Shown here piece by piece: positions 1 to 5,707 of a stretch of 11,544 bases of DNA. Within the stretch, counting starts at the first letter, position 1. Each line of letters begins with the position of its first letter. A program made the position numbers and the translations under genes. Source of the stretch: Candidatus Sumerlaeota bacterium. Lineage in GTDB: Bacteria > Sumerlaeota > Sumerlaeia > JADFCT01. The stretch lies in contig JADFCT010000080.1 of the NCBI GenBank assembly GCA_017161665.1, positions 1 through 11,544 on the forward strand, written 5' to 3'. The notes below the pieces were generated by a model that was not told the origin of the DNA, did not search any database, and saw nothing but the letters and a program-made list of their open reading frames with translations.

Positions 1-192
1 AATATGACCAAAGCAGACATTATTCGTGAAGGCTTGCGCTTGGGCGTTGATTATTCGCTGACCCATTCCTGTTACGATCCCGATGCGCAGGGAACGGCTT
101 GTGGGCATTGTGACTCTTGTCTCTTGCGGTTGCGCGGCTTTGAACAGGCTGGCGCCGCCGATCCCATTTCTTATCAGTCCCTTGGAGGATGA
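1..192 (+). CDS. queC: 7-cyano-7-deazaguanine synthase QueC, C-terminal fragment (5' end outside window)
   Basis: Only the last 63 codons lie in the window; the frame is open from base 1 and ends at TGA 190-192. QueC converts 7-carboxy-7-deazaguanine to preQ0 with ATP and ammonia, in the queuosine pathway in the cytoplasm. Counting from the methionine at position 4, the fragment has cysteines 23, 33, 36 and 39 in a C-x9-C-x2-C-x2-C pattern (SCYDP ... CGHCDSC). This is the structural zinc site at the QueC C-terminus, and the following LRLRGFEQAGAADPISY segment is also typical of the family. The ATP-binding PP-loop lies upstream and cannot be seen. The stop is 2 nt before the preferred start of the next gene, a QueD-family protein in the same pathway, so the two are very probably one transcript. 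The in-frame ATG at 4 is an internal methionine, not the start. Confidence 0.93.
   Translation, partial: NMTKADIIREGLRLGVDYSLTHSCYDPDAQGTACGHCDSCLLRLRGFEQAGAADPISYQSLGG
184..188 (+). promoter_or_regulatory. Shine-Dalgarno GGAGG for queD
   Basis: GGAGG lies inside the last codons of queC. It touches the ATG at 189 (no spacer) but is 6 nt before the ATG at 195. The spacing therefore favours 195 as the queD start. Confidence 0.7.
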
Positions 193-194
193 TT

Positions 195-905
195 ATGGCT
201 CGATTAGAATTGCAGCGACAATACGCCTTCGAGGCCGCCCACCGAAACATACAGGGAGACGAACGTACGAGTCGTCTGCATGGCCATAACTTTGTGGTCC
301 GGGTATTGCTCGAAGACCTGGTCAATCCGCGTTCAGGATGGTTTGCCGACTTTGCCGAAGTGGATGCCATTGTGCTGCCGGTCATCGAACAATTGGACCA
401 TCAGTATATCAATGATGTCGTCCGTCTTCCCAATGCCCGGCTCCAGGATATTGCCGGTTGGATCGAAAATCAGCTGACCGGAAAATCGCCGGATGTGGAG
501 CGCGTCATTGTTTCTTTGGAAGGGGGGGCGCCGGGATTTAACCTAAAACGAATCGCTGCGGATCCGGAACTGAATTATCCCGAACGGCTGAGTTTCTATG
601 TCGAATGCGCGCATCTTTTACCCGAGGTATATGAGGGCCATAAGTGTGGCGCCGTCCATGGGCACAGTTTTCGGATTGAGGTGGGCGCCGCCAACCTTGA
701 CGCCCTGACCCCGGCCTTTCGCTCCATTTATGATACGCTGGACCACCAGTTTTTGAATGAGGTGGAAGGTATCTCCAATCCCACGTCCGAAAATCTGGCC
801 CAGTGGGTGTGGGCCCGTCTGGAGGGTTCCGGGGTGGAACTACAGGTGGTGCTGATCCACGAAACACCGGGGGCATACTGTGTCTATCGAGGGCTGCAAT
901 CGTAG
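195..905 (+). CDS. queD: Tandem two-domain QueD / 6-carboxytetrahydropterin synthase-like protein
   Basis: This 236-residue protein is about twice the usual length of QueD (around 120) and consists of two T-fold domains of the QueD/PTPS family. QueD makes 6-carboxy-5,6,7,8-tetrahydropterin from dihydroneopterin triphosphate, the second step of queuosine synthesis. Domain 1 (about 4-118) has FEAAH (H16), LHGH (H29, H31), GWFADF (49-54), LDHQ (D68-H69) and a possible pterin-anchoring E109. The position of the catalytic cysteine is T25. Domain 2 (about 128-234) has ECAH (H140), HKCGAVHGHSF (C151, H155, H157), LDHQFLN (D183-H184), NPTSE and HETPGAYCVYRG (E223). It lacks the GWxxDF segment and looks roughly ten residues shorter there. 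Zinc ligands are therefore present in both halves, but the catalytic cysteine is only in the second. The start at 195 is chosen from GGAGG spacing; ATG 189 overlapping the queC stop is the alternative. The position after queC supports a queuosine role. Whether both halves are active cannot be judged from sequence. Confidence 0.88.
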   Translation: MARLELQRQYAFEAAHRNIQGDERTSRLHGHNFVVRVLLEDLVNPRSGWFADFAEVDAIVLPVIEQLDHQYINDVVRLPNARLQDIAGWIENQLTGKSPDVERVIVSLEGGAPGFNLKRIAADPELNYPERLSFYVECAHLLPEVYEGHKCGAVHGHSFRIEVGAANLDALTPAFRSIYDTLDHQFLNEVEGISNPTSENLAQWVWARLEGSGVELQVVLIHETPGAYCVYRGLQS

Positions 906-1502
906 TCAGGGGTGGGGTGGGGGAGTCGTCCCGGAACGGAACGCGCCGTTTTTCTGAAACGCGTCGGCCACGTATTCGCCAAGGCCGAAATACGCTTTTT
1001 GATTGGGAGAGAAGATAATCGGCTGAACCAGCTGGATCATCGGATGTCCATTTTGGTCCAGGACCGATTCGTCGGCCTTGAGGTCCAGTATTTCGCCGAT
1101 GAACTGAACATGGCCCCCCAGACGAATGGTGTTGACCACGTTGCATTCCAAGACGATGGGACATTCGTCCACATAGGGGGCGCTGACCAGTTTGGCAGGC
1201 GTTGGGGTCAGGCCGGTTTCCTGAAATTTATCACCGTCGGCCCCGGAATGCCCGCCCACCCAATCTGTCTCCGGCATTTGCGCGATGGAGGGAATGCTGA
1301 GGGTAAAACAACGTCTTTGGGTGATATTTTCATAGGTGCGCGTTTCATAACGGATGGAGATGGCCACACACGGCGGCCGACTGCAACATATCCCGCCCCA
1401 CGCGCAGGTCATGATATTGGGATGCCCGGCCTGGTCATACGTGCCGATCAGAAACACCGGTGTTGGGTAAACGATCGTCTCCGGGCCCAAGGATTTTTTC
1501 AT
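906..1502 (-). CDS. Flavin reductase-domain (flavoredoxin-type) protein
   Basis: This is a 198-residue cytoplasmic protein of the flavin reductase-like FMN-binding split-barrel family. Such proteins bind FMN and reduce flavins or pass electrons to partners; the partner here is unknown. Family features are the N-terminal MKKSLGPETIVYPTPVFLIG, TYDQAGHPNIMTCAWGGICCSRPPCVAISIR at 21-51 (the FMN-binding core with its CC pair), a YENI segment at 58-60, and a second strand region around VLECNV...GGHVQFIGEIL at 117-139. Two starts are possible. ATG 1526 overlaps the uup stop as ATGA and adds eight residues, but GAAGG touches it with no spacer. ATG 1502 has AAAGAG about 8 nt upstream and begins with the usual family MKKSLG, so it is preferred. 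The gene follows uup with little or no gap and is probably cotranscribed with it. The proline-rich tail (TTPPPHP) ends directly against the queD stop. Confidence 0.85.
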   Translation of the reverse strand: MKKSLGPETIVYPTPVFLIGTYDQAGHPNIMTCAWGGICCSRPPCVAISIRYETRTYENITQRRCFTLSIPSIAQMPETDWVGGHSGADGDKFQETGLTPTPAKLVSAPYVDECPIVLECNVVNTIRLGGHVQFIGEILDLKADESVLDQNGHPMIQLVQPIIFSPNQKAYFGLGEYVADAFQKNGAFRSGTTPPPHP

Positions 1503-1522
1503 TTCAAAACTCTTTTCTCGAA

Positions 1523-3442
1523 TCATCCTTCAGCGATGATTGCGAGATGCTCCCACCGATCCATGGCCGAAGCAAGTTCCGAATTTAAGGCGTCTCTTTC
1601 GGCGACCAATGTCGTCAGAAGCCCGTAGTCCACGGCGGCGGCCGCCATTTCTCCGTCCAATTCTTTAAGACGTTTTTCGATGTCGGGGATACGCGCTTCC
1701 AGTTGTTCCAACTCCCGCTTTTCATTAAACGTCAATTTGCGCGCTCGGGGCGATCGGTCGCTTTTGGATTCGGCCGCATTCGAACGTCCTTGCTCCGAGC
1801 GCGCCCTCACGTCCTCGTCCGCCGTCTTTTGCTCTTCCTGATAGGCTTCGCGCAATTGGCTGTACCACGTATAGCCCCCCGGCCAAGTGCGCAGTTGTCC
1901 TCCCGCTTCAAAGGCGAGGACATGATCCACCGTGCGATCCAGAAAATACCGATCATGGGAGATTACCAGCAGGCAGCCGGCGAATCCGTCCAGAAAATCT
2001 TCCAAGGCCTGAAGGGTTTGCACGTCCAAATCGTTTGTCGGCTCGTCCAGGATCAGAAAGTTGGGATCGCTCATGAGCACACCGACCAGGTAAAGGCGCC
2101 GGCGCTCGCCACCCGAAAGTTTCTCAATGGGCGCATGTGTCATTTGGGATGTGAAGAAAAACTTCTCCATCATCAGGGCGGCGGGTAAATAGCTCCCGTC
2201 AGGCCCTCGGAGCATCTCGCCGCCCACACGGGTGACATAGTCTATCGCCCGTTCCGACGGAAGAAATCCGGCGCTTTCCTGATCGTAGTAGCCAAAATGA
2301 ACCGTCTCGCCCACTTCCACCGTTCCGGCGCTGGGCTGGAGTCGCCCGGCGATCAGGTTGGCCAGCGTTGATTTGCCGCAGCCGTTCGGGCCAACAATCC
2401 CCATTCGTTCGCCACGGGTAAAGGTATAGGAAAAATTTCGAAACAGCGGCTCTCCCTGCCATTGATGCCCCAGGTCCTCAATCTCAACAATTTTCCCGCC
2501 CAGGCGACGCGTCTTGATTTTGAAGGTCAACGAATCCCCGCGCGCGGTGGGGGCCTGCTCTTGCAAGGTGTCGATCTTGTCCTTCCGCGCCTTGGACTTG
2601 GTCGTTCGCGCCCGACAGCCGCGTTCCAGCCATTTCAACTCTTTGCGCAGGATGGCCTGGCGGCGTTCTTCCGTTTGCGCGGCTGCGGATTCCGCCTCGG
2701 CCTTCCGTCGCAAATAGGTCGAAAAATTACCTTCGTATTCAATGACTCGTCGCTCGTCGATTTCCCAGATCCGTGTGGCCACGCGATCGAGAAAGTACCG
2801 GTCGTGGGTGACCAGAATCACCGCGCCGGGAAACCGTCCCACCCAATCCTCCAACCAGTCGATGGTCTCCGCGTCCAGATGGTTGGTAGGCTCGTCCATG
2901 CATAACACATCCGGCTCGGCGAGCATGGCGTGCGCCAGAGCCAGGCGTTTCCGATACCCGCCGGACAGGGAGCCGATGGGCGCATGGAAATCCGTTATGG
3001 CCAACCGCGTCAAAACCTTCTTGGTCCGCATTTCATATTCCCAGGCCGCGGCGGCGTCCATTCGCCGTGTCAATTCACCAAAACGGTTCAGCAAGCGCTC
3101 GTCATCGGGCGTCGCCTCCAAAGCCTGGCAGGCCTCTTCATAGTCCCGGGTCAGCGTCGCTTCGGGTTTATCGGATGAAAAGATGTGATGGATCACGGCC
3201 TGCGATTCGTCAAAGACCGGGTTTTGAGGCAGGTATTCGATGCGCAGATCCTGCCGTGTCAATAAATCGCCAGAGTCGGCTTGTTCCGCGCCGGCCAGGA
3301 TGCGCAGCAGGGTAGATTTGCCCGATCCGTTTACCCCAATGAGGGCCACGCGGTCGCGATCCTCCACGCCCGTCGTCAGATCAGAGAAGAGGGTTTTGGC
3401 GCCATGGGATTTGGCAAGGTTGCGTGTGGACAGGATATTCAT
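1523..3442 (-). CDS. uup: ABC-F family ATPase, Uup-like
   Basis: This 639-residue soluble protein has two ABC ATPase domains and no membrane segments. ABC-F proteins act at the ribosome or on nucleic acid rather than in transport; Uup has been linked to ribosome function and to limiting precise transposon excision. Domain 1 has Walker A GVNGSGKST (36-44), signature LSGG (159-162) and Walker B DEPTNHLD (183-190). A basic, helical interdomain linker spans about 245-315, with the RARTTKSKARKDK patch. Domain 2 has Walker A GPNGCGKST (351-359), LSGG (442-445) and LILDEPTNDLD (463-473). A charged C-terminal coiled coil at about 567-635, preceded by RSPRARKLTFNEKRELE, points to Uup rather than EttA or YheS. 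It starts 45 nt after atpC. The leader before its ATG is pyrimidine-rich, with no convincing Shine-Dalgarno, but MNILSTRNLAKSHGAKTLF is a good family N-terminus. The stop overlaps a possible start of the next gene (ATGA). Confidence 0.92.
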   Translation of the reverse strand: MNILSTRNLAKSHGAKTLFSDLTTGVEDRDRVALIGVNGSGKSTLLRILAGAEQADSGDLLTRQDLRIEYLPQNPVFDESQAVIHHIFSSDKPEATLTRDYEEACQALEATPDDERLLNRFGELTRRMDAAAAWEYEMRTKKVLTRLAITDFHAPIGSLSGGYRKRLALAHAMLAEPDVLCMDEPTNHLDAETIDWLEDWVGRFPGAVILVTHDRYFLDRVATRIWEIDERRVIEYEGNFSTYLRRKAEAESAAAQTEERRQAILRKELKWLERGCRARTTKSKARKDKIDTLQEQAPTARGDSLTFKIKTRRLGGKIVEIEDLGHQWQGEPLFRNFSYTFTRGERMGIVGPNGCGKSTLANLIAGRLQPSAGTVEVGETVHFGYYDQESAGFLPSERAIDYVTRVGGEMLRGPDGSYLPAALMMEKFFFTSQMTHAPIEKLSGGERRRLYLVGVLMSDPNFLILDEPTNDLDVQTLQALEDFLDGFAGCLLVISHDRYFLDRTVDHVLAFEAGGQLRTWPGGYTWYSQLREAYQEEQKTADEDVRARSEQGRSNAAESKSDRSPRARKLTFNEKRELEQLEARIPDIEKRLKELDGEMAAAAVDYGLLTTLVAERDALNSELASAMDRWEHLAIIAEG

Positions 3443-3487
3443 GAAGAGACGTGGGAGAGAGGGGGCGGCTGTCAGGCAGGTGTCTGA

Positions 3488-3778
3488 TCAGATTTCCTCC
3501 GTGTCCTCCTCCATTGGCGCTTGGGCCAGTTGATCCACAATGACGGTGACGCGGTTCTCCAGGGTTTCCAGAAAACCGTGGTCAATATGGAAGACCTGCC
3601 GGCCATTGGGCGAGTCCATGGTCAATTCGCCCTTTCCCAAAACCGACAGCATTGGGGCGTGATCGGACCAGATCCCGAAATAGCCGTTTTCACCGGGGGC
3701 GACGAGGGAAGAGATCTCCCCGGAAAACACTTCGCCCTCCTGTGTCAACACTCGGATGTCAAAAAAACCGCCCGCCAT
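3488..3778 (-). CDS. atpC: ATP synthase epsilon subunit, N-terminal domain only
   Basis: Epsilon sits on the central stalk with gamma and couples F1 to the c-ring. The 96 residues cover the N-terminal beta-sandwich: FDIRVLTQEGEVFSGEISSLVAPGENGYFGIWSDHAPMLSVLGKGEL at 6-52, then the HGFLE strand at 67-71. The protein ends with a short acidic tail (APMEEDTEEI). Most epsilon subunits run to about 130-140 residues and carry a C-terminal two-helix domain that can inhibit ATP hydrolysis. That domain is absent, the stop is clean, and no helical remnant is seen downstream before uup. Short epsilons of this kind are known in some bacteria. AGGTGAG lies about 3-4 nt before the ATG. The gene is the last of the atp set but is separated from atpD by 468 nt of repeat-rich non-coding DNA, so its expression may differ from that of its partners. 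Confidence 0.93.
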   Translation of the reverse strand: MAGGFFDIRVLTQEGEVFSGEISSLVAPGENGYFGIWSDHAPMLSVLGKGELTMDSPNGRQVFHIDHGFLETLENRVTVIVDQLAQAPMEEDTEEI

Positions 3779-3836
3779 TGGCTCACCTCATTCGCAAAAA
3801 TAATACGCTGGCGGATCGCCGTCGGCGCCGTCACGC

Positions 3837-3860
3837 TTTTTGCGCGCTGCGCGGCAAAAA
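3837..3860. repeat. Inverted repeat TTTTTGC / GCAAAAA
   Basis: A perfect 7-bp inverted repeat with a 10-nt GC-only-plus-T loop (3844-3853). It would form a hairpin in the leader just upstream of atpC. The U-run is on the 5' arm and the A-run on the 3' arm in either direction, so it is not a standard Rho-independent terminator. Confidence 0.55.
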
Positions 3861-3892
3861 TCGCGCCGGCGCCTCAGTCGCTCTTCCTCTGA

Positions 3893-3930
3893 CCCAGGGC
3901 TCCGCTCCCTATCGGTCGCTCCACCCTGGG
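3893..3930. repeat. Inverted repeat CCCAGGG ... CCCTGGG
   Basis: Seven-base arms at 3893-3899 and 3924-3930 are exact reverse complements, separated by 24 nt containing CTCCGCTCC and CGCTCC units. The segment looks like a mobile or interspersed palindromic repeat rather than a protein-coding remnant. Confidence 0.55.
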
Positions 3931-3942
3931 CTGGTATATGTC

Positions 3943-4000
3943 GCCGCCTTCGGGGCTTGGCGGCTGTTTGGCCCTTGGGACACGGGCCTGATGGGACAGC
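3943..4000. repeat. Two adjoining hairpins (GCCGCC/GGCGGC and GCTGT-GGCCC/GGGCC-ACAGC)
   Basis: The first hairpin has GCCGCC at 3943-3948 and GGCGGC at 3959-3964. The second has an outer stem GCTGT (3963-3967) with ACAGC (3996-4000) and an inner stem GGCCC (3970-3974) with GGGCC (3984-3988), joined by an asymmetric internal loop. The two share bases 3963-3964, so they would compete or stack. Confidence 0.5.
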
Positions 4001-4020
4001 GGCGCCGCGCCCCGGAATTC

Positions 4021-4145
4021 TTTGCGTCTTTGCGCCATGGCGATTAGCGCAACCTGCTTCTTTTCATTCTATTCTTCATGGTTCAAAAAAAAAAAGATTC
4101 CACCGCGTCGCGCCCCACGGTCTTTTGCGTCGTCGCGCCTTGGCG
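4021..4145. repeat. Direct repeat pair, TTTGCGTCnTnGCGCCnTGGCG
   Basis: Two 22-nt copies at 4021-4042 and 4124-4145 match at 19 of 22 positions. The unit is built from two similar halves (TTTGCGTC and TTTGCGCC), the pattern of degenerate short-unit repeats found between genes in many bacterial genomes. Confidence 0.55.
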
Positions 4146-4160
4146 TTTAAAAGGAATCCA
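4085..4160 (-). terminator. Possible internal terminator or attenuator between atpD and atpC
   Basis: In the direction of atp transcription, GATTCC (4158-4153) can pair with GGAATC (4101-4096), which is followed at once by a run of eleven T (4095-4085). The loop is long (about 51 nt) but can hold inner stems, for example CCGTG/CGCGG and CGCC/GGCG. A stem ending exactly at a U11 tract is terminator-like. The outer stem is only 6 bp and the loop is large, so this is a weak call. If it works, it would lower transcription of atpC, uup and the reductase relative to atpD. Confidence 0.3.
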
Positions 4161-4172
4161 CCGCGTCGCGCC
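4099..4172. repeat. Direct repeat pair TCCACCGCGTCGCGCC
   Basis: Identical 16-nt copies lie at 4099-4114 and 4157-4172, 58 nt apart. Weaker similarity continues about 10-15 nt further on the right side (CCACGGTC versus ACGAGGTC). The copies flank one of the GCGTC-type repeats. Confidence 0.65.
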
Positions 4173-4198
4173 ACGAGGTCATTTTCATCATTCTTTGT

Positions 4199-4220
4199 GC
4201 CCATTTTTATGGACATGGGC
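4199..4220. repeat. Hairpin GCCCAT / ATGGGC just after atpD
   Basis: Perfect 6-bp arms at 4199-4204 and 4215-4220 with a 10-nt loop, starting 26 nt beyond the atpD stop in the sense of the transcript. A nested alternative, CCAT-TTTT-ATGG (4201-4212), uses the same left arm. No U-run follows, so it could be a 3'-end stabilising or processing hairpin rather than a terminator. Confidence 0.45.
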
Positions 4221-4246
4221 GCCTCATTCGCTGAATTAGCGTCCCA

Positions 4247-5668
4247 TTAAAGTTCTTTAGCCTTTTCACGCGCCTCCTCCAGCGATCCGACCATGTAGAA
4301 GGCTTGTTCTGGCAGGTCGTCGGCTTCGCCGGCAATGATCGCCTTGAATCCAGCGATGGAATCTTCCAGTTTCACATATTTACCGGGGCGTCCCGTAAAG
4401 GTCTCGGCGACATGGAAGGGCTGGGACAGGAAACGCTGGATTTTTCGCGCGCGGGCCACGATCCGTTTGTCCTCTTCCGACAATTCATCCATCCCCAGAA
4501 TGGCGATGATATCCTGCAAGTCCTTCTGCCGTTGCAGGATGTCCTGGACCGAGCGGGCGACCTGGTAGTGTTCCTCGCCCACATATTCCGGGGCCAGCAG
4601 ACGGCTCGTCGAGTCCAGCGGATCGACGGCGGGATAGATTCCAAGTTCCACGATCTGGCGCGACAGAACCGTCGTGGCGTCCAGATGCGAGAACGTCGCC
4701 GCCGGGGCCGGGTCGGTCAGGTCGTCGGCCGGAACATAAACGGCCTGAACCGAGGTGATCGATCCGGCCTTGGTCGAAGTGATGCGTTCCTGCAGGGCGC
4801 CCATGTCCGTGGCCAATGTGGGTTGATAGCCGACCGCGCTGGGCATACGGCCCAAGAGGGCCGAGACCTCGGAACCGGCCTGGGTGAAGCGGAAAATGTT
4901 GTCGATGAACAGCAACACATCCTGCCCCATTTCCTCACGGAAGTATTCGGCCATGGTCAAAGCCGACAGAGCGACGCGCATTCGGGCGCCGGGTGGCTCG
5001 TTCATCTGTCCGAATACCAGAGCAGCGCGCGATTTGGCTGGATCCTCTGCATTGATAACGCCCGACTCGTTCATTTCCAACCACAAGTCATTGCCTTCGC
5101 GTGTGCGTTCGCCCACGCCGGCGAAGACCGAATAGCCCCCATGTTCGCGGGCGATATTATAGATCAACTCCATGATGATAACGGTCTTGCCCACGCCCGC
5201 GCCGCCGAACAAACCAATCTTACCGCCCTTCGGATAGGGAGCCAGCAAGTCGATGACCTTGATGCCGGTTTCCAGCATTTGCGTCGGCGGCAACTGATCC
5301 TCATATACGGGCGCGGGACGGTGAATCGACCATCGGGTGTCCGGATTTGCCAGTTCCCCACGACCATCCAGTGGTTCGCCGACCAGATTGAAAATATGCC
5401 CCAAGGTCTGTTCGCCCACCGGGACGGTGATGGTGTCGCCCGTATTGACGACTTCCATGCCCCGGCGCAAACCGTCCGTTGAGTGCATGGCGATACAGCG
5501 CACGAGGTTGTCACCGATGTGCTGGGCCACTTCGCCCACGACGTGGATATTGTTTTCCGGATCGTCAACGGTCACCGCGTTCAGGATTTCCGGCAGGTGG
5601 TCGGAGTCGAACTCCACGTCCATGGTGGGACCAATGACCTGTCTGATATAGCCGATATTTTCCGACAT
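4247..5668 (-). CDS. atpD: ATP synthase F1 beta subunit (catalytic)
   Basis: The 473-residue catalytic subunit of F1 makes or hydrolyses ATP at the alpha/beta interfaces on the cytoplasmic side. The length is normal for the family. The N-terminal beta-barrel begins with IGYIRQVIGPTMDVEF. Walker A is GGAGVGKT (155-162), the catalytic glutamate lies in GVGERTREG (E187), and the Walker B strand is VLLFIDNIFRFTQAGSEVSALLGRMPSAVGYQPTL (251-285). The DELSEED motif that contacts gamma is intact at 394-400. All key residues are conserved, so the enzyme should be active. GAGGGAG lies about 11-12 nt before the ATG. The gene follows atpG at 39 nt. Downstream, instead of atpC within a few dozen bases, there is a 468-nt repeat-rich gap. 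Confidence 0.98.
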   Translation of the reverse strand: MSENIGYIRQVIGPTMDVEFDSDHLPEILNAVTVDDPENNIHVVGEVAQHIGDNLVRCIAMHSTDGLRRGMEVVNTGDTITVPVGEQTLGHIFNLVGEPLDGRGELANPDTRWSIHRPAPVYEDQLPPTQMLETGIKVIDLLAPYPKGGKIGLFGGAGVGKTVIIMELIYNIAREHGGYSVFAGVGERTREGNDLWLEMNESGVINAEDPAKSRAALVFGQMNEPPGARMRVALSALTMAEYFREEMGQDVLLFIDNIFRFTQAGSEVSALLGRMPSAVGYQPTLATDMGALQERITSTKAGSITSVQAVYVPADDLTDPAPAATFSHLDATTVLSRQIVELGIYPAVDPLDSTSRLLAPEYVGEEHYQVARSVQDILQRQKDLQDIIAILGMDELSEEDKRIVARARKIQRFLSQPFHVAETFTGRPGKYVKLEDSIAGFKAIIAGEADDLPEQAFYMVGSLEEAREKAKEL

Positions 5669-5707
5669 GTTCGTTCCGCTCCCTCAGAATAGACCAGCGC
5701 TGTGTGA

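Larger units (their letters stand above)
3779..4246. other. 468-nt non-coding, hairpin- and repeat-rich gap between atpD and atpC
   Basis: This gap lies inside an otherwise tight operon whose other intergenic spacers within the atp genes are 39-93 nt. It holds several inverted repeats (3837-3860, 3893-3930, 3943-3964, 3963-4000, 4199-4220), imperfect direct repeats (4021-4042 with 4124-4145; 4099-4114 with 4157-4172) and an A11 run at 4085-4095 that reads as U11 in the atp transcript. Small open frames cross it on the plus strand but are arginine- and proline-rich with no recognisable domain. No tRNA, transposase or family-level protein is visible. The composition resembles the degenerate interspersed repeats (tandem GCAAAGAC-type units) common in intergenic DNA of many environmental bacteria; that assignment is inference. 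Confidence 0.7.

Noticed and set aside
3799..3805. TATTAT box (minus strand) as a promoter -10 for atpC
   Set aside because: No -35-like hexamer is found at 16-18 nt upstream, and the box lies only about 22 nt from the ATG; chance is likely.
3837..3860. TTTTTGC/GCAAAAA hairpin as a Rho-independent terminator
   Set aside because: In both directions the U-run precedes the stem and an A-run follows it, the reverse of a terminator.
3779..4246. CRISPR array in the repeat-rich gap
   Set aside because: The repeats are few, imperfect and irregularly spaced, with no uniform spacers and no cas genes nearby.
3652..4250. Plus-strand open frames crossing the atpD-atpC gap (3652-4047 and 3840-4250)
   Set aside because: They are arginine- and proline-rich, pass through inverted repeats, overlap atpC or atpD antisense, and have no start signal or known domain.
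4304..5482. Plus-strand open frame of 392 codons opposite atpD
   Set aside because: It lies entirely inside atpD on the opposite strand and has no recognisable family; long antisense frames are common opposite GC-rich conserved genes.
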